Shown here piece after piece: positions 30,712-37,499 of a stretch of 37,739 nt of DNA. The translations under genes were made by a program, and so were the position numbers. Where the stretch lies: positions 1-37,739 of the forward strand of contig CACXHY010000017.1 of NCBI GenBank assembly GCA_902767565.1, in the 5' to 3' direction. Position 1 is the stretch's first letter; each line of letters starts with the position of its first letter. The notes under the pieces are model-generated. The model saw nothing but the letters and a program-made list of their open reading frames with translations. It had not been told where the DNA came from and did not search any database. This stretch comes from an uncultured Eubacteriales bacterium. Lineage in GTDB: Bacteria > Bacillota > Clostridia > Christensenellales > Aristaeellaceae.

Positions 30712-31767
30712 TCAAAGGCTGGAGAGGATGCCCGCCATGGGCAGCATCACCGACAGCAGCACCGCGCCGATGACGATGGACAGCAGCGCCACCAGCGTGG
30801 GCTCGATGATGGAGATCAGCCGGGTGATGCCGTCCTCCACCTGCTCCTCGTACAGCTCCGCCAGCTTGCCCAGCACCTGGTCCTCGCGGCCGGTGGCGGT
30901 GCCCATGCGGATCATGCTGTTGTGCAGCTCCTCGAACATGCCCGTGCCGGTGATGGCTTCGGCCAGGTCGGCGCCCTTGTCCAGGGCTTCCCGGATGCCC
31001 CGCACGCTGCCGGCCGCGCTGCGGTCGCTCAGGACGGTGGCGGTCATCTCCAGGGCCTCGTCCGTGGGGAAGCCGCCGGAGAGCATCATGCTCAGCACGC
31101 CTGCCACCCGGGAGGCGGAGAGCCTGCGGTTCAGGCTGCCCACCGAGGGGAGCAGCTTCTGGGCGAAGGCCAGCACCTTGTCCCTGTGCTTGGTCCGCAG
31201 GAGGATCGCGCCGGCCACGACGGCGATCACCACCAGGGCCACCAGCGCCAGCACGATCCAGCCCACCGCGGTGCCGATGCGCATCAGCACGCTGCCGCTC
31301 TCGCTCATGGCCACGCCCATGCTGTCCAGCACCCGCCGGAACACCGGCAGCACCGCCCACAGCAGGATCAGCACGATGACGATCAGCAGGATGCCCAGCA
31401 CCAGCGGATAGGTGACGGCGCTGACCACGGAGGAGCGGATGCGGTCCTCCCGGGCATAATAGCTCTCCAGGCCCCGCATGACCTTCTCCAGCTGGCCCGA
31501 GCGCTCGCCCACGCCCACCATCTCCACCAGGTATTCCGGCCAGCGGCGGTCCTTCTTCAGGGCCTCGTACAGCGAGCCGGTCTCGGTGACGGACTGGCTG
31601 GCGGCCCGGTACATGTCCGCGTTGCCGGAGGACGCGTCCGCGCCGGCCAGGGTCTCCATCCCGTCGTACAGGGGAAGACCCGCCTCCAGCACGAGCGCCA
31701 CCTGCCCGCAGAAGATGCTGAGCTCGGCGGCAGAGGGACCTTTGGCTGCTTTCTTGTGGTTGAACAT
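30712..31767 (-). CDS. pilC: PilC/GspF-type inner-membrane platform protein
   Basis: A 351-residue polytopic protein, the membrane platform on which pilus ATPases act. It has two T2SF domains: about residues 18-140 (GQVALVLEAGLPLYDGMETL, then VGVGERSGQLEKVM) and about 215-335 (SRVAGVLSMMLSGGFPTDEA, then MGTATGREDQVLGKL). Three membrane helices lie near 117-145, 165-190 and 320-345. ATG at 31767 has GGAGG eight bases upstream; earlier in-frame codons fall in repeats. It starts the cluster read leftward. PilC is slightly shorter than typical (about 400 residues), having a short N-terminus. Confidence 0.93.
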   Translation of the reverse strand: MFNHKKAAKGPSAAELSIFCGQVALVLEAGLPLYDGMETLAGADASSGNADMYRAASQSVTETGSLYEALKKDRRWPEYLVEMVGVGERSGQLEKVMRGLESYYAREDRIRSSVVSAVTYPLVLGILLIVIVLILLWAVLPVFRRVLDSMGVAMSESGSVLMRIGTAVGWIVLALVALVVIAVVAGAILLRTKHRDKVLAFAQKLLPSVGSLNRRLSASRVAGVLSMMLSGGFPTDEALEMTATVLSDRSAAGSVRGIREALDKGADLAEAITGTGMFEELHNSMIRMGTATGREDQVLGKLAELYEEQVEDGITRLISIIEPTLVALLSIVIGAVLLSVMLPMAGILSSL

Positions 31768-31821
31768 GACACAGACCTCCAGGAGAATTCGGAATGAAGA
31801 ACGTAGAATGCAAAATGCGGA

Positions 31822-32364
31822 ATGCAGGCATCTGTTCTGTCTGCCCGGTGTATCGTGCCGCAAACGATCCGCAAGCCGCCGCGCCCCATCCCCCTGCCCC
31901 CTTCCCGAGGGAAGGGGGAGAAGAGAGAGCGGGCCTGCGGCCCGCACCCGCCATGTGCGGCCGGCATGGAAGACGCCCGCTTCGTGCGTTTCCTGTCCAT
32001 CGATCCGCACGCGTATGCCGCCGAACTGAACGGCAGCGAATGCAGAATGCGTGTTGTTGTGTCAGCACACCGGTAAGTGACGGCGGCGAATGCAGAATGC
32101 AGGCATCTGTTCTGTCCGCCCGGTGTATCGTGCCGCAAACGATCCGCAAGCCGCCGCGCCCCATCCCCCTTCCCGAGGGAAGGGGGAGAAGAGAGAGCGG
32201 GCCTGCGGCCCGCACCCACCATGTGCGGCCGGCATGGAAGACGCCCGCTTCGTGCGTTTCCTGTCCATCGATCCGCACGGGTATGCCGCCGGGCTGAACG
32301 GCAGCGAATGCAGAATGCGGGTTGTTGTGTCAGCACACCGGTAAGTGACGGCGGCGAATGCTCT
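31822..32364 (-). repeat. Tandem duplication of about 275 bp, each with a variant inverted-end element
   Basis: ATGCAGGCATCTGTTCTGTC starts at 31822 and at 32097, so the unit is about 275 bp. Within each unit (31828-32034 and 32103-32302) the minus strand follows the 200-bp element: GTTCAG end, GATGGACAGGAAACGCACGAAG, hairpin GCGGGCC-GCA-GGCCCGC, hairpin CCCTTCCC-TC-GGGAAGGG, and GGGGGATGGGGCG. The ends are degraded. No gene is present. Confidence 0.82.
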
Positions 32365-32398
32365 TGATGGGAACCATGCGGCCTGCGCCTCGTTCGAG

Positions 32399-32966
32399 AG
32401 GCTCCGGCGCGGCCCGGCTTCTCGCCTTTCAAGGAAGCTCCGGCACGGCCCGCCTTCTCCGCCTCTCAGGGAGGTCCGGTGCGACCCGCCTTCTCCGCCT
32501 TTCAGCGAGGTCCGGCGTTGCCCGCCTTCTCCGTCTTTCAAGGGGGGGCGGTGCGGCCCGGCTCTCCGCCATTCAAGGAGGTCCGGCGCGCCCCGGCCTC
32601 TCCGCCTTCCAGAGGCTCCGGCGCGGCCCGGCTCTCCGCCTCTCAGGGAGGTCCGGTGCGACCCGCCTTCTCCGCCTTTCAGCGAGGTCCGGCGTTGCCC
32701 GCCTTTTCCGTCTTTCAAGGAAGGTCCGGCGCAGCCCGGCCTCTCCGCCATTCAAGGAGGTCCGGCGCGCCCCGGCCTCTCCGCCATTCAAGGAGGTCCG
32801 GCGCGCCCCGGCCTCTCCGCCTTTCAAGGAAGGTCCGGTGCGACCCGGCTCTCCGCCTTTCAAGGGGGCCGGTGCGACCTGCCTTCTCCGCCCTTCAGGG
32901 TGGTTCGCAGCAGCCCGCCTTCTCCACCTCTCAGGGTGGTCCGGCACTGCCGGTCCTCTCCCCTTT
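32399..32966. repeat. Tandem array of about 16 units of 34-37 bp
   Basis: Units follow the consensus CTCCGCCTTTCAAGGAGGTCC plus GGCGCGGCCCGGC, with variable positions. Two blocks of three units recur in the same order, five units apart, so there is a higher-order repeat. Three neighbours (from 32725) are nearly identical. There are no spacers, and the unit length of about 36 keeps several frames open by chance. The last unit leads directly into the hairpin module that follows. Confidence 0.9.
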
Positions 32967-33071
32967 CAAGGGGGTCCGGGGGACGCTTTCCGGCGGAAAG
33001 CGTCCCCCGGGCTCTCTTTGGTCCTCCCCCTCCCCGCTGCAGCGGGGAGGGGGCCGGGGGGTGGGGCGTCC
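32967..33071 (+). repeat. Hairpin module next to the 36-bp array
   Basis: CTTTCAAGGGGGTCC leads to hairpin CCGGGGGACGCTTTCC / GGAAAGCGTCCCCCGG, then CTCTCTTTGGTC, hairpin CCTCCCCCTCCCCGC / GCGGGGAGGGGG and GGGGGGTGGGGCG. It ends at the stop codon of the transglutaminase gene and may also end that transcript. Confidence 0.78.
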
Positions 33072-33075
33072 CCCC

Positions 33076-33909
33076 TCAGTAGTACCGCTCCACCGTATAA
33101 CTCTTCACTCTTCTCAGCCCGTTCACCGCCACCGTGGGATCGAAGAAGTAATCCGTCCCGTCGATCCGCACCTGGACCCACGCGTGATAGTTCCCGTCCG
33201 CGTCGCCGATCATCAGCCTCGCGGGAAGCCCCCTCGACCGCAGCATGCAGCACATGATGGCCGCCAGGTCCTGGCAGATGCCCATCCTCTTGGTGTAGGC
33301 CCCGTCGATGTCGGGCAGGGTGCCGGACTTGATGTTCATGGCCTTGATGTAGTCATAGGCAAAGCTGGAGCCCATGAAGGCGCTCACCGTCTCGAAGGCC
33401 TCCCTGCCGTTCATCCCGGCGCACAGTTCATCCGCCCTGATCCCCGCCTCAGAGGCCGATGTATAGTTGACATACTGGTTCGGATAGAGGAAGCAGGAGT
33501 CCGTGTCCCTCATCTTCGCGGTGACGGTGACCTTGCCCGAGGCGGAATAGTTCTTGCCGGAGACCTGCTCATAGAGGGTGATGGTGTAATTCCCGTTGCC
33601 CAGCTGCAGGGGGAAGACCTCGAACCTGGCGTCGCCGTTCAGGTCATAGGTCAGGGTGGTGCCGTCCTTCTGCACCCGCAGTTTGATGCGCTTGCTGCTC
33701 TTCTTCTGCAGGCCGGCCAGGAAATAGCCGTCGTTGACGTGGGTCGCGTCCACCTGCAGCTTGCCGTTCTTTTTCAGGTTTTTCGAGGGCTCGGCGGGCC
33801 AGAGGGATTCGGCGCCCGACCATGGCGCCAGCAGCAAAAGCAGGCATGCGGTCCCCGCTGCCAGGAGTGAGATCAGGAGGGCCCGGACCCGGGCGGCGCG
33901 ATCGGTCAT
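33076..33909 (-). CDS. Exported transglutaminase-like protein
   Basis: A 277-residue protein with an N-terminal signal or anchor helix (about residues 10-32, ALLISLLAAGTACLLLLLA). A beta-rich region at about 50-130 precedes a transglutaminase/protease-like core: the catalytic Cys in KRMGICQDLAA, His in GNYHAWVQV and Asp in FFDPTVAV. Such domains cleave or cross-link peptides in the envelope. ATG at 33909 has GAGGTG six bases upstream. It is the third gene of an operon after the GGDEF and HPt genes, with 36 bases between it and the latter. Its C-terminus ends at the hairpin module beside the 36-bp array. The substrate is unknown. Confidence 0.87.
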   Translation of the reverse strand: MTDRAARVRALLISLLAAGTACLLLLLAPWSGAESLWPAEPSKNLKKNGKLQVDATHVNDGYFLAGLQKKSSKRIKLRVQKDGTTLTYDLNGDARFEVFPLQLGNGNYTITLYEQVSGKNYSASGKVTVTAKMRDTDSCFLYPNQYVNYTSASEAGIRADELCAGMNGREAFETVSAFMGSSFAYDYIKAMNIKSGTLPDIDGAYTKRMGICQDLAAIMCCMLRSRGLPARLMIGDADGNYHAWVQVRIDGTDYFFDPTVAVNGLRRVKSYTVERYY

Positions 33910-33945
33910 GGGATCACCTCGGGCGTGGGAATAGGGGGCGGCGCG

Positions 33946-34287
33946 TCAGCGGAGAAGCGCCATCAGCTTCGCCATCTGCGCTTCGGCCTCGCTCCGCAGG
34001 GCGGCGCACTCCACCGGCTGCTGGGGGCGGAGCAGCTCCGTCAGCGCCGTGATGGGCGTGAGGGCGGGGGTCAGGGCCAGGTTGGCCAGCACGCCCTTCA
34101 GCGCGTGCGCGGCCTCGAAGGCGGTCTTCCAGTCCCCCGCGTCCAGCGCGGCGGTGAGCTGCGCCGTGTGGGTATCGGAGGCCAGCATCCCCACCATGCG
34201 AAGATAGAAGGTCTCGTTGTTCATGCAGCGGCCCAAGCCTTCGGCCGTGTCCGCGCCGTAGTCTTTCAGCGCCTGCAGGGTCAGCAT
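33946..34287 (-). CDS. HPt (histidine phosphotransfer) domain protein
   Basis: A 113-residue single-domain protein. It has the four-helix HPt pattern, with the phospho-accepting H61 in EAAHALKGVLANLAL and a partner helix near the N-terminus (RMVGMLASDTHTAQLT). HPt proteins pass phosphate between a hybrid histidine kinase and a response regulator; neither is encoded nearby. ATG at 34287 has AAGGAAGG upstream. It lies between the GGDEF gene (27 bases before) and the transglutaminase gene (36 bases after) on the same strand. A free HPt protein next to a diguanylate cyclase suggests input to c-di-GMP signalling. Confidence 0.84.
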   Translation of the reverse strand: MLTLQALKDYGADTAEGLGRCMNNETFYLRMVGMLASDTHTAQLTAALDAGDWKTAFEAAHALKGVLANLALTPALTPITALTELLRPQQPVECAALRSEAEAQMAKLMALLR

Positions 34288-34314
34288 GGGTTTCCTTCCT
34301 TTCTGCGGGTCGGT

Positions 34315-35685
34315 TCATTCGGCTCCGTAGACCTGGCGGTCGTTGCCGCCCCGGTCCTTCACCATGTAGAGCGCCTTGTCCGCGTCCTCAAAGAGGCTGC
34401 CCGTCGGGTCCTGCCGGTCCGCAAAGGCGATGCCCACGCTCAGGCCGATGGGGGGCACGTCCTCCGCGGGCTGCAGCAGCGTCTCCGCCACCCGGGCCAT
34501 CTTGGCCAGCACCAGCTCGCTCAGTCCGCTTCCGGTGCCGTTCATCAGCACCACAAACTCGTCTCCGCCGATGCGGCAGATCCGGTCCTCCGAACGGAAG
34601 GAGCTCTGCAGTACGGCGGCCACGCGCTTGAGCACCGCGTCGCCCGTGGCGTGTCCGTAGTGGTCGTTGAAATGCTTGAAGTCGTCCACGTCCACGATGA
34701 TCAGGCCCATGGCGGCGCCGCTGCGGCTCTGCTCCTCCATGCTCTGCTCGAAGACCTTGCGGTTGTTCACCCCCGTGAGGGGATCGTGGTACGCCTCAAA
34801 GGAGAGCTGCTCGTGATCGTTGCGCAGGCGGTCGTACATGAGATTGAATTCCCGGGCGAGGAAGCGCATCTCATAGCTTCCGCCGGTCTCCTCCGCGGGC
34901 TCCGAGGCCCGTACGTGGTTCATGAACCGGCTCAGCGGATGGATGATCAGCGCCGCCACCAGGATCACCGCCGTCAGCAGCAGGGCCAGCAGCACCGCGG
35001 TCATGATCATCTGCCGCACCAGGGCGCTGCGCAGGTGGGCGGAGCTGCCGTCCTGCCGCTCGTCCAGCAGGACGCCCAGCTGATCGGCGCTGCGCTGCAC
35101 CCCGTCCCAGATGCGCTGTTTGCTGGCGGCGTATTCGTCGCCGAAGACCAGCGCCAGGGCCCGCGCCCTCTTCTCCTCCGGGCTGAGGGCCCGCTCCTCC
35201 TCCGTCAGGGGATAGCCGCTGATCGCCGCGGGCACATCGGCCGGCGTCTCCCCGGCGGACGAGAGCACCAGCGCCATGGCGTGGTACTCCATCTCCATCA
35301 GCCGGGAGGACTCATCCATGGCCTCCCGCAGCGCCGCGACAGCCCCCTCGCCCCGGTGGATCTCCTGCAGGGTCGCGATGGCGGCATCCCGGCGCCGGTT
35401 GACCTCGGTCTCCTCGAAATAACGCTCCGCGTGCGCCCATTCGCCGGTGACCACGTAAAGCTGGACCTCCCGCGTCAGGTAGTCCGAGGCTTCCCGCATC
35501 AGCATCACGGCGTCCTCGGCCCGCCGGAAATCGCGCGTGTCCTCCTGCAGCTCCCGATAGCTCTGCACCGTAGAGACGACGCTGAACACCAGCACAACGG
35601 AGACCACCACAGCCACGGTGATGATCATCCAGTTCAGGTGCCTCAGGCGCACTCCCCCGGCGAATACGGTTTTGGGATCCTTCAT
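34315..35685 (-). CDS. Membrane diguanylate cyclase (GGDEF domain)
   Basis: A 456-residue enzyme that makes cyclic di-GMP from two GTP. Membrane helices lie near residues 18-40 and 227-249, with an outer helical sensor domain between them (about 41-225). After a HAMP-like linker the GGDEF domain begins with DPLTGVNNRK; the active site GGDEF is intact at 373-377, and RSED at 364-367, five residues before it, is a complete inhibitory I-site, so product feedback is expected. There is no EAL or HD-GYP domain. ATG at 35685 has a weak ribosome site. A promoter lies about 33-60 bases upstream. HPt and transglutaminase genes follow in one operon. Confidence 0.95.
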   Translation of the reverse strand: MKDPKTVFAGGVRLRHLNWMIITVAVVVSVVLVFSVVSTVQSYRELQEDTRDFRRAEDAVMLMREASDYLTREVQLYVVTGEWAHAERYFEETEVNRRRDAAIATLQEIHRGEGAVAALREAMDESSRLMEMEYHAMALVLSSAGETPADVPAAISGYPLTEEERALSPEEKRARALALVFGDEYAASKQRIWDGVQRSADQLGVLLDERQDGSSAHLRSALVRQMIMTAVLLALLLTAVILVAALIIHPLSRFMNHVRASEPAEETGGSYEMRFLAREFNLMYDRLRNDHEQLSFEAYHDPLTGVNNRKVFEQSMEEQSRSGAAMGLIIVDVDDFKHFNDHYGHATGDAVLKRVAAVLQSSFRSEDRICRIGGDEFVVLMNGTGSGLSELVLAKMARVAETLLQPAEDVPPIGLSVGIAFADRQDPTGSLFEDADKALYMVKDRGGNDRQVYGAE

Positions 35686-35717
35686 GCTGTCCGCCCACTT
35701 TCGTGTATATCGGGACT

Positions 35718-35746
35718 ATTTTACAGCATTTTGCGCGACAGCACAA
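35718..35746 (-). promoter_or_regulatory. Promoter of the GGDEF-HPt-transglutaminase operon
   Basis: On the minus strand TTGTGC (35746-35741) and TAAAAT (35723-35718) are 17 bp apart. The -35 is weak; the position is suitable, 33 bases before the ATG. Confidence 0.45.
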
Positions 35747-35868
35747 GGGGGAGTTTGACGGATCCCGCGGCGGTGCGTCTGGCGGATCCCGCGGCGGCGC
35801 TCCGGTCTGCCGCCGCGCTTCGGCCTTCGCACGGCCGGGCGAACAGGAACGTCCCGCCCGCGGGCGCG

Positions 35869-36753
35869 TCACCTCTCCCCGGCCGCCGCCTGCCGGGCCG
35901 CGCGCCAGGCGGTGGGCGTGGTGCCGTAGGCCTTGCGGAAGGTCTCGGCGAAATAGCTGCTGCTCTGGAAGCCCGATCCGAAGGCGGCCTCCGTGACGGA
36001 CGCGCCGGTGGCCAGCAGTCCGCAGGCCTGGTGCAGGCGGTGGCTGTTGATGTAGTTCACCGGGCTGACGCCCAGCTTTTCCCGGAACAGGGCGCAGCAG
36101 CGGCTGCGGCAGACCGCCCCGGCGGCGGCGATGTCCTCCAGGGCGATCTTCTCCCGGTAGTGATCCTGGATGTAGCCCACCATGCGCCGCACAACGCCCC
36201 AGGCTGGATCCATCGCCCGGGTGACCTCCCCGGCGCGGCCCAGCGCCAGCCGGATCAGCCCCGCCGCCGCCGCGATGGCGGTCATGGCCTCGGCGGGCTC
36301 CGGGTGGTCGCACAGGGTCAGCAGCAGGGCGGCAGCCTCCGCGGTCTCGGGCTCCCCCGCCGGAAAACGCCACCAGTCCGCGGCGCCGTCGTCCGCGAGC
36401 TGGGCCAGCAGTTCCGTCACCGCCTCCGCCCCGCCCAGCAGGGCCGGAGACATCAGGACGAAGGCGTAGACGCATTCCTTCCGCTCCGGCGACCGGCCGT
36501 AGTGCAGGCGGCGGCTGTTGACGAAGAGCACGTCCCCCTCACCCAGCGCGATGTCCTCCCCGTTCACCCGGTAGGTCATGCCGCCCCGCTGGCAGGTGAC
36601 GAACTCGAAGTCCGTGTGCCAGTGGCAGTCCGCCGCGTAATGGATCAGGTCGGACAGCAGATTGTCCCGCCGGCTGCGCAGGGGGTAGCCCGGCGCGTTG
36701 TACCGGATGGCTTCGGACCCGTTTTCCCGCAGTTCGATGGACGCTCCCGTCAT
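35869..36753 (-). CDS. AraC family regulator with cupin sensor domain
   Basis: A 294-residue transcription factor. The N-terminal part resembles the AraC-type cupin: HWHTDFEFVTCQRGGMTYRV then GEGDVLFVNSRRLHYGRS, which could hold a sugar or other small ligand. The C-terminal 100 residues are the two helix-turn-helix units: DHYREKIALEDIAAAGAVCR and then GASVTEAAFGSGFQSSSYFA with ETFRKAYGTTPTAWR, the AraC signature. ATG at 36753 has GAGGGA six bases upstream. It is read leftward toward the GGDEF operon, but 183 bases and a separate promoter lie between them. The target genes are unknown. Confidence 0.93.
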   Translation of the reverse strand: MTGASIELRENGSEAIRYNAPGYPLRSRRDNLLSDLIHYAADCHWHTDFEFVTCQRGGMTYRVNGEDIALGEGDVLFVNSRRLHYGRSPERKECVYAFVLMSPALLGGAEAVTELLAQLADDGAADWWRFPAGEPETAEAAALLLTLCDHPEPAEAMTAIAAAAGLIRLALGRAGEVTRAMDPAWGVVRRMVGYIQDHYREKIALEDIAAAGAVCRSRCCALFREKLGVSPVNYINSHRLHQACGLLATGASVTEAAFGSGFQSSSYFAETFRKAYGTTPTAWRAARQAAAGER

Positions 36754-36773
36754 GACGATCCCTCTTTTCCGCC

Positions 36774-36976
36774 AGCTGTTCCGTCCGTCGGCACGCCCGG
36801 GCGGATCCACGGACCGGAAACGCCCGAAGCGCGTGCCTGCCGCGCGAGCCGCACAGCCCCTTTCAAGGGGGTCCGGGGGACGCTTTCCGGCCGGAAAGCG
36901 TCCCCCGGATCTCTTCCATATCTCCCCCTTCTCTCGCGAAGCCTGCCGGCACGATACGCAGAACGGACTGAACAGC
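36774..36976 (+). repeat. Hybrid of the 200-bp element and the hairpin module
   Basis: CTGTTCCGTCCGTCGG at the left and GGACTGAACAG at the right are the element ends, and GGATCCACGGACCGGAAACGC follows the element. In the middle, the GCGGGCC hairpin is replaced by CTTTCAAGGGGGTCCGGG plus hairpin GGGGGACGCTTTCC / GGAAAGCGTCCCCC (36855-36908). The final hairpin and G-rich box are damaged. Confidence 0.72.
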
Positions 36977-37110
36977 CGCCTATTCTGTACGATTGTTATT
37001 ACATGATATCACATCCCGAATGAAAAATCAACGAAAATCGTTATACTGAAGCCATACCCGAGAGGGTACCAACCATTCCGACCCGCCGCCGCATAGAGGA
37101 GGAAATGATC

Positions 37111-37332
37111 ATGGCACGCATTCTGAAGCTCGAAAAGAGAGCCCCCCAGGTCTCCGAAAAGATCCGGCTGAACCCCGACGCGCTGGGCAGCGATTTCGCG
37201 AAGATGTCCATCGCCCAGGACCTGCGGGAGCGCAAAAAGGAGGAGAAACGCCGCCGCCTGGTGACCCAGGAGAGCCGGTGGGAGCAGTACCGCTCCGCTG
37301 TCGGCCGCACGCCCTCCGCTTCCGGAGACTGA
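37111..37332 (+). CDS. Small basic protein of unknown function
   Basis: A 73-residue product, start MARILKLEKRAPQVSEKIRL, rich in Arg, Lys and Glu. A helix at about 30-55 (DFAKMSIAQDLRERKKEEKR) is highly charged and may be coiled-coil; there is no Cys pair or membrane segment. I do not recognise the family. ATG at 37111 is chosen since AGGAGG (37097-37102) lies eight bases upstream; ATG at 37105 would be only two bases away. TATACT at 37042-37047 may be a -10 box, with no good -35. A strong terminator follows 20 bases after the stop, which supports a real gene. The role is unknown. Confidence 0.7.
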   Translation: MARILKLEKRAPQVSEKIRLNPDALGSDFAKMSIAQDLRERKKEEKRRRLVTQESRWEQYRSAVGRTPSASGD

Positions 37333-37352
37333 CCCCGGACCGGCCCCCTTCC

Positions 37353-37375
37353 GGCGCCCGCGAGGGCGCCTTTTT
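37353..37375 (+). terminator. Terminator after the small basic protein gene
   Basis: GGCGCCC (37353-37359), loop GCGA and GGGCGCC (37364-37370) form a perfect 7-bp stem followed by TTTTT. Confidence 0.9.
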
Positions 37376-37395
37376 GCCGCATACATATACGATCG

Positions 37396-37423
37396 TTGCA
37401 TTCGTTTGCATGATTGTTATACC
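37396..37423 (+). promoter_or_regulatory. Possible promoter at the right edge
   Basis: TTGCAT (37396-37401) and TATACC (37418-37423) are 16 bp apart. No gene follows within the window; the region after it is full of hairpins. Confidence 0.32.
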
Positions 37424-37446
37424 AGGGTCGATCCGGTAAAACATAC

Positions 37447-37469
37447 GATCCCGAAAGTGTGTCGGGATC
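37447..37469. repeat. Perfect 8-bp inverted repeat
   Basis: GATCCCGA and TCGGGATC flank the 7-base loop AAGTGTG. It lies shortly after the possible promoter and could be an operator or an RNA hairpin. Confidence 0.5.
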
Positions 37470-37499
37470 AGGCAAAGTCCGCGGGCACCCCCGGACCTT

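Noticed and set aside
32399-32966. CRISPR-like array with about 36-bp periodicity
   Set aside because: Units are contiguous with no unique spacers, units vary internally, and no cas genes are near.
32479-33870. 463-codon frame and others across the 36-bp array
   Set aside because: A repeat length divisible by three keeps frames open; the translation is repetitive and half of it is antisense to the transglutaminase gene.
33925-37023. 1032-codon open frame on the plus strand across the GGDEF and AraC genes
   Set aside because: It is antisense to three well-supported genes and has no recognisable domain; high GC keeps the frame open.
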